Of a stretch of 64,000 nt of DNA, positions 43,780 through 53,161 are shown piece by piece. This stretch comes from Peptoclostridium sp965368085. Lineage in GTDB: Bacteria > Bacillota > Clostridia > Peptostreptococcales > Peptostreptococcaceae. A program made the translations under genes and the position numbers. Position 1 is the first letter of the stretch. The number at the start of each line of letters is the position of its first letter. The stretch lies in the NCBI GenBank assembly GCA_965368085.1, contig CBDULP010000001.1, positions 124,001-188,000 of the forward strand, read 5' to 3'. A model generated the notes under the pieces. That model had not been told where the DNA came from. It was given only the letters and a program-made list of their open reading frames with translations, and searched no databases.

Positions 43780-44934
43780 CTAATCTATCAAAAATTCTAC
43801 AAAAACCGTATTGCTTATGTCTATGCCTCGTGGCGTAAGACAAACCCTCTCATCGCCTTCATACTCTTTCATCTCCAAAAGCCCTTTTGCTTCAAGATCA
43901 TCTGTCTTTTCTCCGTAAATCTCGTCAAATCTTACGCTGAATTTTTTATAAAACTCCTCTTTGCTAACGCCCTCGTTCATTCTAAGTCCCATGAACATCA
44001 TTTCTTCCATCTGCTGCTTTTTCGATATGGTTTCACTCCAGTTTACAGGAGGTCTTTTTTCATCTATGCTTGAATAGTACTCCTCAAGAGCGCTGCAGTT
44101 TGAATACCTGACTCCCCCCATATATGAATGTGCTCCTGGGCCAAGCCCTACATAGTCGTTGCACCTCCAGTATTTTATGTTGTGGGCTGATTCATATCCA
44201 GGCTTTGAAAAGTTCGATATCTCGTATTGGATATATCCTTTGCCTTTGAGGAATTTTATTCCCTCGTGGTACATCCTCCTGTCAGTCTCCTCGTCAAGCT
44301 CTGAGAGTTCTCCCCTTTCAATCCTTTCACATATGGGAGTGCCTTCCTCGACTATAAGGGAGTATGCCGATATATGCTCCGGCGAAAGGCCAGTGACCTT
44401 TTCAAGTGTCTCCATCCAGTCCTCAAATGTCTGTCCCGGTATAGAAAACATGAGGTCTACACTAATATTGTCAAAGCCCGCCCTTCTCGCCTGGTTGTAG
44501 TTTTCGACAAAGTCTTCGTATGAATGTATCCTTTCGAGTATTCCGAGTATGTTTTCCTGGGATGCCTGGAGCCCAATGCTAAGGCGATTGACTCCGCACT
44601 CTTTTATCTTTTTTAGCTTTCCCTCGCTGAGAGTTTTTGGGTTCGCCTCTATTGTTATTTCGGCATCATCTGTTATATTGAAATTTTTATATATACCTTT
44701 AAACAAATTTTCAATTTGCTCTTCGCAAAGTATCGTCGGAGTCCCTCCCCCCACAAATACGCTTGAAAATTCATATCCTGCCGCCGCATATGATTGGATC
44801 TCCATCTCCCTTGCAAGGTAGTCCACATACTGCCCTGTCTTTTCGCAGTGTTTTCCTATAGGAAATGAATTGAAGTCGCAGTAACTGCATTTTTTCACGC
44901 AAAATGGTATGTGGATATATAATCCTGCGTCCAT
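43780..44934 (-). CDS. hemW: heme chaperone HemW (radical SAM, coproporphyrinogen-III-oxidase-like)
   Basis: The 384-residue protein opens with GLYIHIPFCVKKCSYCDF, which holds the CxxxCxxC cluster site, and has VGGGTPT and GPGAHSYMGG. HemW proteins carry heme and do not oxidise coproporphyrinogen; they are separated from HemN by missing residues. AAGGAGGAAT precedes the ATG. It lies between lepA and hrcA as in Bacillus. Confidence 0.92.
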   Translation of the reverse strand: MDAGLYIHIPFCVKKCSYCDFNSFPIGKHCEKTGQYVDYLAREMEIQSYAAAGYEFSSVFVGGGTPTILCEEQIENLFKGIYKNFNITDDAEITIEANPKTLSEGKLKKIKECGVNRLSIGLQASQENILGILERIHSYEDFVENYNQARRAGFDNISVDLMFSIPGQTFEDWMETLEKVTGLSPEHISAYSLIVEEGTPICERIERGELSELDEETDRRMYHEGIKFLKGKGYIQYEISNFSKPGYESAHNIKYWRCNDYVGLGPGAHSYMGGVRYSNCSALEEYYSSIDEKRPPVNWSETISKKQQMEEMMFMGLRMNEGVSKEEFYKKFSVRFDEIYGEKTDDLEAKGLLEMKEYEGDERVCLTPRGIDISNTVFVEFLID

Positions 44935-44967
44935 ATGGATTCCTCCTTCTTAATAAAACAAAATCAA

Positions 44968-45000
44968 GGCTGCATTTTGCCAGTTTGTCAAAATGCAGCC
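44968..45000 (-). terminator. terminator after lepA
   Basis: A 12-bp stem (44968-44979 with 44989-45000) is followed on the minus strand by a T-rich tail. It may allow partial readthrough into hemW, which begins 34 bases further on. Confidence 0.8.
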
Positions 45001-45016
45001 TCTTTAGCATCATTAT

Positions 45017-46819
45017 TTACTTTTCAACTTTAAGTACTGACATGAATGCCTTCTGAGGAACTTCGACAGAGCCTATCTGTCTCATTCTCTTCTTTCCTTC
45101 CTTCTGCTTTGACAGAAGCTTCTTCTTACGTGATATGTCTCCTCCGTAGCATTTTGCAAGCACGTCTTTTCTAAGTGCGCTTATTGTCTCCCTTGCCACT
45201 ATCTTGTTTCCTATTGAAGCCTGTATAGGTACCGCAAACTGGTGTTTCGGTATCTCTTCCTTGAGCTTTTCGCACATTGCCTTTCCTCTTTTTTGCGCCC
45301 TGCTCTCGTGAACTATGAATGAAAGTGCATCGACCTTCTCCTTGTTTACAAGTACGTCAAGCTTTACAAGTTCTGCCTGCCTGTACTCCTTGAATTCGTA
45401 GTCCAGCGATGCGTATCCCCTCGTCCTTGACTTCAGGGCATCGAAAAAGTCATATATAACCTCGTTTAGAGGAAGCTCGTAGTGGAGTATCACCCTTTTT
45501 TCATCAAGGTATTCCATGTTATCAAGGTTACCCCTTCTCTCCTGCGCAAGCTCCATTACAGTTCCCACATAATCTGAAGGCACTATTATGTCCGTCTTTA
45601 CAAGAGGCTCGTCTATGTGGCTTATCTCCGTAGCCGGAGGAAGGTCTGAAGGGTTTTGTATAGTGAGCATTTCCCCGTCCGTCTTGTACACATTGTAAAG
45701 CACAGAAGGCGCCGTAGTTATTATGTCCAGATTGAACTCCCTTTCAAGCCTTTCCTGCATTATCTCCATGTGAAGAAGACCAAGGAAACCGCATCTGAAT
45801 CCGAATCCAAGTGCCGCTGAGGTTTCAGCCTCGAATTCAAGAGCCGCGTCGTTTACCTGAAGTTTTTCAAGAGCGTCCCTTAGGTTTTCATATTTTTCAC
45901 CTTCTCCAGGGTATATTCCGCAGTAAACCATAGGCACTGCCTTTTTATATCCCGGAAGAGGTGTTTCTGTAGGCTTTTCGGCATCAGTCACAGTATCTCC
46001 GACCCTGCAGCTTCTTATGTCCTTTATGCTCGCCGCGATGTATCCAACCTCGCCGGCTTTAAGTTCGTCTACAGGCGTCTGGCCTGGAGCCATTATTCCG
46101 ACCTCTGTAACCTCGAACATCTTTCCTGTAGCCATCATCTTTATCTTTGTACCTTTTTTTACCGTTCCCTCAAACACCCTTACATAAGCTACAACGCCTT
46201 TGTACGCATCGTAGTAAGAGTCGAATACAAGGGCCTTTAGAGGTGCCTCGTATGAACCTTGCGGCGCTGGAACCTTCGCCACTATGGCCTCAAGCACATC
46301 TCCTATGTTAATTCCTTCCTTTGCAGATATCAGCGGCGCATCGTGCGCTTCAAGACCTACTATGTCCTCTATCTCTGTCTTTATTTCGTCAGGCCTTGCG
46401 CTTGGAAGGTCTATCTTGTTTATGACTGGGACTATTTCAAGGTCCTGGTCAAGAGCAAGATAGACGTTTGCAAGAGTCTGAGCCTCAACTCCCTGCGCCG
46501 CATCCACTATAAGGAGTGCCCCCTCGCACGCCGCAAGACTCCTTGAGACCTCGTAGTTGAAGTCTACGTGTCCAGGGGTGTCTATAAGGTTTAATATATA
46601 TTCATTTCCATCTTTAGCCTGGTAGTTAAGCCTTACATTCTGAAGCTTTATTGTTATTCCTCTTTCCCTTTCGAGATCCATGTTGTCCAGCAGCTGGGCC
46701 TTCATCTCCCTTTGAGTCAAAAGACCAGTGTGCTCTATAAGTCTGTCCGCAAGAGTGGACTTTCCGTGATCTATATGGGCAATTATACTGAAATTACGAA
46801 TTCTGCTTTGCTTGTCCAT
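45017..46819 (-). CDS. lepA: elongation factor 4 (LepA)
   Basis: The 600-residue GTPase back-translocates or remodels stalled ribosomes. The GTP-binding motifs are AHIDHGKST, DTPGHVDF and NKIDLPSA, and the C-terminus has the LepA-specific RGKAMCEKLKEEIPKHQF and MRQIGSVEVPQKAF. The ATG at 46819 is used; an upstream in-frame ATG overlaps the GGGAG site. It has its own near-consensus promoter. Confidence 0.97.
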   Translation of the reverse strand: MDKQSRIRNFSIIAHIDHGKSTLADRLIEHTGLLTQREMKAQLLDNMDLERERGITIKLQNVRLNYQAKDGNEYILNLIDTPGHVDFNYEVSRSLAACEGALLIVDAAQGVEAQTLANVYLALDQDLEIVPVINKIDLPSARPDEIKTEIEDIVGLEAHDAPLISAKEGINIGDVLEAIVAKVPAPQGSYEAPLKALVFDSYYDAYKGVVAYVRVFEGTVKKGTKIKMMATGKMFEVTEVGIMAPGQTPVDELKAGEVGYIAASIKDIRSCRVGDTVTDAEKPTETPLPGYKKAVPMVYCGIYPGEGEKYENLRDALEKLQVNDAALEFEAETSAALGFGFRCGFLGLLHMEIMQERLEREFNLDIITTAPSVLYNVYKTDGEMLTIQNPSDLPPATEISHIDEPLVKTDIIVPSDYVGTVMELAQERRGNLDNMEYLDEKRVILHYELPLNEVIYDFFDALKSRTRGYASLDYEFKEYRQAELVKLDVLVNKEKVDALSFIVHESRAQKRGKAMCEKLKEEIPKHQFAVPIQASIGNKIVARETISALRKDVLAKCYGGDISRKKKLLSKQKEGKKRMRQIGSVEVPQKAFMSVLKVEK

Positions 46820-46866
46820 TAAAAAGCATTCTCCCTTCATATGTTACATTATACTGACTATTTCTA

Positions 46867-46895
46867 ATTATACATTTTGAGTAGACCATTATCAA
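46867..46895 (-). promoter_or_regulatory. sigma-A promoter of lepA
   Basis: On the minus strand, TTGATA and TATAAT are separated by 17 bases, divergent from the rpsT promoter. Confidence 0.75.
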
Positions 46896-46924
46896 GACAA
46901 AGCGTTTTATTATTAATATTTTGC

Positions 46925-46953
46925 TTGCTTTTTTAAGTCTTTTTTGGTAGAAT
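46925..46953 (+). promoter_or_regulatory. sigma-A promoter of rpsT
   Basis: TTGCTT and TAGAAT are separated by 17 bases, about 45 bases before the rpsT start. Confidence 0.5.
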
Positions 46954-46998
46954 TGTCTTTGTTGAAATTGAAAAAGAAATTAACAGGGGGTGAATATA

Positions 46999-47265
46999 TT
47001 GGCTAACATTAAATCAGCTAAGAAAAGAATAAAGGTTATAGCTAAGAAAACTCTAGCTAACAAGGCTAGAAAGTCTGAAGTTAAAACTGCTATAAGAAGA
47101 TTTGAAGATGCTATTGCTGCTGGAAACATAGAAGAAGCAACTGCAAGATTCAGACATGCTGAGAAGAAGATCGACAAGATGGCTTCTAAAGGAACTATCC
47201 ATAAGAACGCTGCAGCAAGAAAAGTGTCTCAACTTGCTAAGAAGCTTAACGAAGCTAACGCCTAA
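46999..47265 (+). CDS. rpsT: 30S ribosomal protein S20
   Basis: The 88-residue basic protein starts with ANIKSAKKRIK, the S20 signature. The TTG at 46999 follows GGGGGTGAA; a GTG nine bases earlier overlaps that site. It is divergent from lepA and convergent with holA, sharing a terminator with the latter. Confidence 0.97.
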   Translation: MANIKSAKKRIKVIAKKTLANKARKSEVKTAIRRFEDAIAAGNIEEATARFRHAEKKIDKMASKGTIHKNAAARKVSQLAKKLNEANA

Positions 47266-47321
47266 AAACAATATGGCAGGAATTTCTGGATAGTGTCACA
47301 TCCCCACTCAGTATTCCAAAA

Positions 47322-47352
47322 AAAATCCCCAGTAGATCATCTGGGGTTTTTG
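47322..47352. terminator. bidirectional terminator between rpsT and holA
   Basis: CCCCAG (47327-47332) pairs with CTGGGG (47341-47346) with an 8-base loop. A T-run follows on the right, and an A-run lies on the left. Confidence 0.82.
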
Positions 47353-48390
47353 TTATTTTTTGGAGCAAAGCTGAGATATCAAAACCTCTATTCCTATTTT
47401 TTCCTGTATAAGGCCTGTCTTTATGAGCCCGTCTATATTCGAGCATTCATTAAGCACATCCTTTATCTGTCCCGGTGTGAATTTAAGCCCTTCCGCAAGA
47501 GCCTTCTTCACTACGAACTGATGGGCGTCCACCTTCTGGGCTATGGCGCTTTGCGAATACCCAAGCTCTTTAAGTTCCTTCGCCTGAAACATTATCCTAA
47601 ACTGCTTGCCTATCATCGAAAGAACCATTATTCCCGATGTTCCCTGAAGCAGCATGTCGTCAAGTATCTTTACTGCCTGTGCCCCTTTTCTCGTACCTAT
47701 GCAGTCTATAAGCCTGAATATGTCGTTTTCAAGACTTGTGGCCGAAAGCTTGTCTATGGCCGCCCTTTTAACCTCTTTGTCCCCAGAAAGATACGAGCTG
47801 ATCTTCATTATGTCGTTTTCAACATCCCTTAGAGTCTTCGGTGAATTCTTGCTTTCATAGTCGCACGTCTTGATGAAATATATTATGTCGGAGTTGCTTA
47901 TGGAAAGTCCACTTGACTCGAATTTTTTCTTCACCCATCCTATGAGTTCGCTTCCCCTGAGTTTGTCGCAAGAGACTTCGCTCCCGAACTTAATTATATG
48001 CTTTACGGGTTTTTTTCTCTTGTCTATTCCCTCCTGCGATACGAATGCAAGCACGGAGCTTGTAGGTATCTTTTCAATATATTTTAAAAGACGGGCCTCG
48101 TCGTCATCGCTCCACGAGTTCTTGCCGCTTTTAAAGATAGGAAGCTCCCTTACAATGGTTATTCTCCTCTCGTCCATGAACGGCAGGGTTTCAACACTTT
48201 CCATGATATCCGAAAAATCTGCACTTTCGCCTTCTATGACTTTGAGGTTGAAATCCATCATTCCCTCATTCAGGCTCTCCTTTAGCATTTTAACTATCTC
48301 ATCTATCATGTATGATTCTCTTCCATGGATCAAATAGACTCTGTCCATTTTGTTTTCAACTATGTCTCTTTTCATATCCTTTAGCTGCAT
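47353..48390 (-). CDS. holA: DNA polymerase III subunit delta
   Basis: The 345-residue clamp-loader subunit has the HolA N-terminal segment (RVYLIHGRESYMIDEIVKML) and the AAA-like fold of the delta family, ending with the helical EVLISQLCSKK tail. It opens the sliding clamp. AAAGGAG precedes the ATG inside the last 35 bases of comEC, so the two are translationally coupled. Confidence 0.9.
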   Translation of the reverse strand: MQLKDMKRDIVENKMDRVYLIHGRESYMIDEIVKMLKESLNEGMMDFNLKVIEGESADFSDIMESVETLPFMDERRITIVRELPIFKSGKNSWSDDDEARLLKYIEKIPTSSVLAFVSQEGIDKRKKPVKHIIKFGSEVSCDKLRGSELIGWVKKKFESSGLSISNSDIIYFIKTCDYESKNSPKTLRDVENDIMKISSYLSGDKEVKRAAIDKLSATSLENDIFRLIDCIGTRKGAQAVKILDDMLLQGTSGIMVLSMIGKQFRIMFQAKELKELGYSQSAIAQKVDAHQFVVKKALAEGLKFTPGQIKDVLNECSNIDGLIKTGLIQEKIGIEVLISQLCSKK

Positions 48391-49654
48391 TTTCCTGCTC
48401 CTTTACGCTTTTTACTTCAATGTACATGATATAGTATGCCATAAGCACATAGTATATTACAACAAGTTTGACACTTGTGGATTCAAAATGGACGCTTGAA
48501 TATTCAAATCCATATAAATATGTCGATACCCATACATAATATCGCAGTATTCCAGATGCCATGCATGCCAATATCTTTGCCGCGGCCAGGTTTATGTATG
48601 CAGCCACTGCTGAAAATATGGAAAACCCCATGACAAACGGCAATAGCGGCACTGTTAAAAGGTTTGCCAATGGAGATACTATTGATGCAAGACCAAAATT
48701 CAAATATATTATGGGCCATGTAAGCATGCTTGCAGCCAGGCTCACGGCAACAGGCCTTGTCTTCACGACTTTTTGAATAGGCCTGTAGAAATTCGAAATA
48801 GACATTACAGCCGCAAATGAAAGCTGGAACGAAATGTCATATATGACATATGCATTTTGCAATACAAGCAATATCCCAACGGCATAGAGCGCGCATATCA
48901 CATCGTATTCCCTTCTCAGCAAATACGCCACTCCCATGAGCATGAAAAATATGGATGCCCTTGTGACAGACGGGGTGTAGCCGCACATGCATGAATAAAA
49001 AAGCAAAAAAACAGCCGCCGCGACTGTCCTTGTAAAATTCCCAGTGTTTTTAAAAAGCATCATTATTATAAAGTATACTATTCCAACATGCATTCCCGAC
49101 ACGGCAAACATGTGCATTATCCCCACATTCGAAAAAACTTCCTTTATGTCCTCACCTATACCCCCTTTATCTCCAAATAGCATGCCCTTTACAAGGCCTC
49201 TCTCTCCCCGCGAAAACACCATTCCCATATTAGCATATAGGCTCTTTTTCACAATGGCGCAGTAATATATGAGCCCCTTTTTCACTCTGACCAATTCAAT
49301 GCCCTCGGGGTATATGACTCCGACGTAACCCTTGGATCTCAAGTATCTGCAGTAGTCAAATCCAGAGTCCGAAAAATTACTTTGGCTCCGTAGCTTTCCA
49401 CTCACAATTACCACGTCGCCCGCATCGACGGAATACTCCTTCGAAAAGTCCATTATGATGTATCTGCCCACGGCGTACTGGTCATACTTTTCTTTCTGCG
49501 CTGCTTTCGAAACCATGCCACGAAGCTGAATTTGCCCGTTTTCAACATCACCGGTTGAATCCGCAGAAGCATTGGTGTATACTGCAGAAAAAAGTACGCA
49601 TAATATAAATATTATGGATATGGGCCTTCTTATAAATTTAACCCACGAATTCAT
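48356..49654 (-). CDS. comEC: ComEC/Rec2-type competence channel protein lacking the C-terminal metallo-beta-lactamase domain
   Basis: The 432-residue protein has one N-terminal helix, a DUF4131-like OB domain (residues about 40-130), and about ten transmembrane helices with the channel signature GIMHMFAVSGMHVGIV. Full ComEC proteins are near 750 residues and end with a metallo-beta-lactamase-like domain. That part is absent here and no frameshifted remnant follows, since the stop lies within holA. A separate lipoprotein at 51372-52262 has the missing domain. The role would be DNA passage through the membrane. Confidence 0.85.
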   Translation of the reverse strand: MNSWVKFIRRPISIIFILCVLFSAVYTNASADSTGDVENGQIQLRGMVSKAAQKEKYDQYAVGRYIIMDFSKEYSVDAGDVVIVSGKLRSQSNFSDSGFDYCRYLRSKGYVGVIYPEGIELVRVKKGLIYYCAIVKKSLYANMGMVFSRGERGLVKGMLFGDKGGIGEDIKEVFSNVGIMHMFAVSGMHVGIVYFIIMMLFKNTGNFTRTVAAAVFLLFYSCMCGYTPSVTRASIFFMLMGVAYLLRREYDVICALYAVGILLVLQNAYVIYDISFQLSFAAVMSISNFYRPIQKVVKTRPVAVSLAASMLTWPIIYLNFGLASIVSPLANLLTVPLLPFVMGFSIFSAVAAYINLAAAKILACMASGILRYYVWVSTYLYGFEYSSVHFESTSVKLVVIYYVLMAYYIMYIEVKSVKEQENAAKGYEKRHS

Positions 49655-49655
49655 A

Positions 49656-50291
49656 TCATACCATCCTGTCTATTATGTCTCCCTCTTTTTTTGTCATGTT
49701 GCTTTCTATAAGCTTTTCCTTTACTTTTTCAAGTACTATGAATGTCTTTTTGAGCATTCCCGAATCCGGATCGAATATTAAGTCTATACAGCTTTTGTTA
49801 TTTTGCAATTCACGCTTGAGCACTGCCGCCTCAACTTCAAAAAAGCCGTTTTTGACCCTTATTCCTATCTTCTCCATGTATTTCGCTTCCGGCGAATGGA
49901 TTATACTCCTGTAGCTGTCTCCTCCTATAAGCGAATCTATTATCTTTATGGATTTCATACATTCATTAATGCTTTTCACAGCCTTTTGGACATTCCTGTA
50001 AATTTCATCCGCATCCCTGTTTAGCGGTCTTGCATCATCCTGTTTGAGCTGTTCTTTTAGCTTGTGCTCGTTCATCACGAAATCCTTTATTTTCTTTTGG
50101 GATTTGCGAAGGTGATCATAAAACGAATCATTGCTTATAGCATAATTTTCATTTTCAAGGTCGTTTCTCGCCCCGTCAATCCTGCTGACCCCTCCGACCT
50201 TGTTTATTGAGCCAGTAAAGTTTTTCCTCTCGACGACATGCGCCTTCAGCCTATTACCGCCTGTGCTTGAAATCGAAGAAACTCTTTTCAT
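49656..50291 (-). CDS. unrecognised protein, C-terminus resembling flagellar cap FliD
   Basis: The 211-residue product has no signal peptide. A polar N-terminal region is followed by long alpha-helices. The C-terminal 70 residues have a pattern (NGFFEVEAAVLKRELQNN, then a hydrophobic DLIFDPDSGMLKKTF) that looks like the end of FliD proteins. The ATG at 50291 follows GGGAGGTGC. The family is not certain. It begins upstream of comEC with one base between, so they form one transcript. Confidence 0.55.
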   Translation of the reverse strand: MKRVSSISSTGGNRLKAHVVERKNFTGSINKVGGVSRIDGARNDLENENYAISNDSFYDHLRKSQKKIKDFVMNEHKLKEQLKQDDARPLNRDADEIYRNVQKAVKSINECMKSIKIIDSLIGGDSYRSIIHSPEAKYMEKIGIRVKNGFFEVEAAVLKRELQNNKSCIDLIFDPDSGMLKKTFIVLEKVKEKLIESNMTKKEGDIIDRMV

Positions 50292-50441
50292 AATGCACCT
50301 CCCGCAAAATTTCGCATAATCCTTTAATTTATTATTACCTCGGAAACAGTTCATGCAATCTTTTTTCACTATTTAAATTTAATTATATAAGTGATAAAAT
50401 AAACTGTGAATAAATCAGGTTACTTTGTTTGGAGGAATATA

Positions 50442-51155
50442 ATGTATAGTGAAATACTTCAAAGAACTCAAATGCTCGTAGGCGAGCATGGAATCGAAAA
50501 GCTTAAAAACTCTAACGTCCTTATACTCGGAATCGGAGGGGTGGGCGGATTTGCAGCCGAGGCCATAGCACGCGCTGGAGTCGGAAATATAACAATAGTC
50601 GACAAGGACACAGTTGATATTACAAATATAAACAGACAGATAGTGGCTCTTCAAAGCACAGTGGGAAAGTCGAAAGTTGAGGTCATGAAAAGCAGAATGT
50701 CCGACATAAACCCCTCTACAACTGTAAATGCCATAAACGCCCTGTATAACAGCGAAACCGCAGACAGTATACTTTCAAATGATTACGACTATGTCATAGA
50801 CGCCATAGACATGGTGTCTTCCAAAATAGACCTTATCAAAAGATGCCACGACAGTGGCATAAGCATAATAAGCTCCATGGGCATGGGCAATAAGCTCGAT
50901 CCCACAAAAATAAGCGTAAGCGACATATACAAGACTTCAATGTGCCCTCTCGCAAGGGTAATGAGAAGAGAGCTAAAGTCCAGAAGGGTTAAGAAACTAA
51001 AAGTCGTTTATTCGACTGAAAAACCCGTGGATGTGCCAAAGTCCATGGATCCTGAAAGCAAAAAAGTAGCACCCGGAAGCATATCATTCGTACCTTCTGC
51101 AGCAGGCCTTATAATGGCTTCTGTTGTCGTAAACAACATACTTCAAAGGGATTAG
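50442..51155 (+). CDS. tcdA: tRNA threonylcarbamoyladenosine dehydratase
   Basis: The 237-residue E1-like enzyme converts t6A37 to cyclic ct6A. It has the ATP-binding LGIGGVGGFAAEAIARAG and VDKDTVDITNINRQ motifs and CPLARVMRRELKSRRV near the active cysteine. GGAGGAATATA precedes the ATG at 50442. It lies divergent from the FliD-like gene and convergent with the DUF3006 gene, whose stop is one base away. Confidence 0.92.
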   Translation: MYSEILQRTQMLVGEHGIEKLKNSNVLILGIGGVGGFAAEAIARAGVGNITIVDKDTVDITNINRQIVALQSTVGKSKVEVMKSRMSDINPSTTVNAINALYNSETADSILSNDYDYVIDAIDMVSSKIDLIKRCHDSGISIISSMGMGNKLDPTKISVSDIYKTSMCPLARVMRRELKSRRVKKLKVVYSTEKPVDVPKSMDPESKKVAPGSISFVPSAAGLIMASVVVNNILQRD

Positions 51156-51156
51156 G

Positions 51157-51375
51157 CTATTCGAAAAGATCGTCCATCAGGCTTTCAATTTCATCTTTCA
51201 GCCTTTTGGTCTCTTTTTCGTCAAACCTTATACTCCCATTTTCAATAATTATAACGTCTCCCTCCTGCACCCCAGGAGGGAGTTTTCCTTTTGGCAGGTC
51301 CTCGAATGTCTTGTCTTCAAACTCAACTACCGCAATATCTCCTTCAAACCTGTCTATCACGCCTTTTTTCATCAT
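51157..51375 (-). CDS. DUF3006 protein
   Basis: The 72-residue protein has GVIDRFEGDIAVVEFEDK and an LPPGVQEGDVI segment, the DUF3006 pattern of a small beta-barrel. These genes commonly sit beside ComEC-like metallo-beta-lactamase genes. It overlaps the upstream MBL gene by four bases. GGGGAGATGAA precedes two adjacent ATG codons. Confidence 0.85.
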   Translation of the reverse strand: MMKKGVIDRFEGDIAVVEFEDKTFEDLPKGKLPPGVQEGDVIIIENGSIRFDEKETKRLKDEIESLMDDLFE

Positions 51376-52262
51376 TTCATCTCCCCGTAGTATTCATAAC
51401 TTCCAGGATCCATATCGCTCCATATATTTTCCTTATCGCAGTAAAACACAATATCCCCCTGCTCGTCAGTCCTATAAAGCTGTACGCCTTCTTTTTCAAG
51501 TAGCTCAAGTGTCTCCTTGTGGGGATGCCCGTAGCTGTTTCCCATCTTGCACGACACTACTGCTGCGTCCGGAGACACGGCTTCTATGAAGCGTTTAGAA
51601 CTTGAAGTCGAACTTCCATGATGGCCTAGCTTTATTACATCGCTGTCCACATATTCGCCGTATTCCAATATGTCCGATTCATTTTCAACTTCAGCGTCCC
51701 CCATGAATAGAAAGCTCCTTTTGCCGTATTCAATCCTTACAACGGCAGACCAGAGATTATTGTCATTTCCGTATTCCTTCACAGGATTCAGTATCTCGCA
51801 CTTTACTTCTTCGCCAATCATGAACGTCTCTCCAATTTTGGCCTCTTTTATCTTTAGCCCCTTCTCCTTGGCAGCCAGAAGTACATCCTTGAATGTCTTG
51901 GTGGTGTGCGACTTTCTCGGCATGTAGAAGCTTTCAACGTCGTATTCGTATATCACAGTGTCAAGCCCGCCTATGTGGTCCGCATCGGGATGTGTCCCAA
52001 TGAGAACCTCCAGCTTTTCAATCCCCTGCTTTTTCATGTATGCTATGACATCGTCCCCTACGCCGTTGTTTCCGGCGTCAATGAGCATGGCATCACCTTT
52101 GGGGCTTATTATAAGCGTTGAATCCCCCTGACCAACGTCTATAAAGTGTACAGACATGTTAGAGTCAGAACCAGTATCATTCGCCGGGGTGCATGATGAA
52201 AATATCATGATCGTAGATATTATTATAAGAATCAGTTTTATTTTATAAATGGTTTTTTCCAT
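51372..52262 (-). CDS. ComEC-like metallo-beta-lactamase lipoprotein
   Basis: The 296-residue protein has a lipoprotein signal (cysteine after MIFSS, residue 24) and the MBL fold with FIDVGQGDSTLI and THPDADHIGG at the metal site. It ends before the last part of the ComEC C-terminal domain. It would be attached to the outer face of the membrane. It is separated from the ComEC channel gene by two other genes, but both lie on the same strand. GGAAGGAGCTTGAGGA precedes the ATG. Confidence 0.88.
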   Translation of the reverse strand: MEKTIYKIKLILIIISTIMIFSSCTPANDTGSDSNMSVHFIDVGQGDSTLIISPKGDAMLIDAGNNGVGDDVIAYMKKQGIEKLEVLIGTHPDADHIGGLDTVIYEYDVESFYMPRKSHTTKTFKDVLLAAKEKGLKIKEAKIGETFMIGEEVKCEILNPVKEYGNDNNLWSAVVRIEYGKRSFLFMGDAEVENESDILEYGEYVDSDVIKLGHHGSSTSSSKRFIEAVSPDAAVVSCKMGNSYGHPHKETLELLEKEGVQLYRTDEQGDIVFYCDKENIWSDMDPGSYEYYGEMK

Positions 52263-52409
52263 TCCTCAAGCTCCTTCCTCACAGTTTACAGTGATATTTT
52301 TTATATTGTAATATCCTGTCATTTTAATTTTACAGCTTTGCGCTCTCTTTATAAAGAGACAACTCAGATTCTTATATGGTTTTTCAAAATTGTATGGGTA
52401 CACATCCAA

Positions 52410-52438
52410 TTGAAACAGACACTCTTACTTGTTATAAT
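52410..52438 (+). promoter_or_regulatory. sigma-A promoter of the ECF transporter gene
   Basis: TTGAAA and TATAAT are separated by 17 bases, about 40 bases before the gene start. No known riboswitch is recognised upstream. Confidence 0.8.
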
Positions 52439-52477
52439 TTCATTATAATATACACTTTTCATTCAGGAGGGATAATT

Positions 52478-52987
52478 TTGAAAATAAGACAAATTACACT
52501 TTTAGGACTTATGATGGCCGCTATTTGTATCGGTACGATATCGATAGCAATACCAATGCCTTCAACCGGCGGATTCGTAAACATAGGGGACAGCGTCATA
52601 TTCATGACTTCAATACTATTTGGACCTGCAGCCGGGCTTATAGCCGGCGGCATAGGCTCTGCACTCGCAGACATTCTTCTCGGATATGCTCACTGGGCAC
52701 CATTCACTCTTGTGATAAAGGGACTTGAGGGACTTGCCGTAGGACTTCTCATGAAAAACAGCCTTTCAAAAGGCAGAATGGTTGCTTCAACTTTTGTAGG
52801 TGCTTCTTTGATGGTTACAGGATATCTTTTCGCAGGAGCTTTTATGGAAGGTAGCATGCTCGTAGCTCTCGAGTCAGTTCCAGGAAACATATTCCAGGGA
52901 ATTGCAAGTATGGCAATAGCCGTTCCAGTATCAATCGCAATATCTAAAACGTCATATGTAAGAGAACATATGACTTCAAAAAATTAA
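52478..52987 (+). CDS. ECF transporter S component
   Basis: The 169-residue membrane protein has five or six helices and the loop FVNIGDSVIFMTSILFGPAAG, the pattern of the substrate-capture subunit of energy-coupling-factor vitamin transporters. The TTG at 52478 follows CAGGAGG. The substrate is not known; no vitamin gene or riboswitch flanks it. Confidence 0.85.
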   Translation: MKIRQITLLGLMMAAICIGTISIAIPMPSTGGFVNIGDSVIFMTSILFGPAAGLIAGGIGSALADILLGYAHWAPFTLVIKGLEGLAVGLLMKNSLSKGRMVASTFVGASLMVTGYLFAGAFMEGSMLVALESVPGNIFQGIASMAIAVPVSIAISKTSYVREHMTSKN

Positions 52988-53004
52988 TCAGCATGCGTGA
53001 ATAT

Positions 53005-53036
53005 AAAGCCAATCCGAAATCGGGTTGGCTTTTTTA
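53005..53036 (+). terminator. terminator after the ECF-S gene
   Basis: A 10-bp stem (53007-53016 with 53021-53030) with one G-U pair is followed by T residues. Confidence 0.88.
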
Positions 53037-53161
53037 TTTTTGCCCTTAATATGCGAAATGTTCAGGTTTTGTTAAAAATATTAAGAATGTTAAAAATGAA
53101 AGTTTTATCTGCATGCTTACGGGGAATAATAATGAAAAATAAACTAAAAGGAGTGTTAGTC

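Noticed and set aside
49756..49769. A 14-base match to the foldback element at 36853-36866
   Set aside because: It lies in coding sequence of the FliD-like gene, and neither flank resembles the element, so it is probably chance.
50292..50369. N-terminal extension with two CxxC pairs on the FliD-like gene, possibly a zinc ribbon
   Set aside because: The extension includes the GGGAGGTGC ribosome-binding site of the ATG at 50291, so it is unlikely to be translated.
52263..52409. Possible riboswitch before the ECF transporter gene
   Set aside because: No motif of a known vitamin riboswitch was recognised; only a sigma-A promoter is clear.
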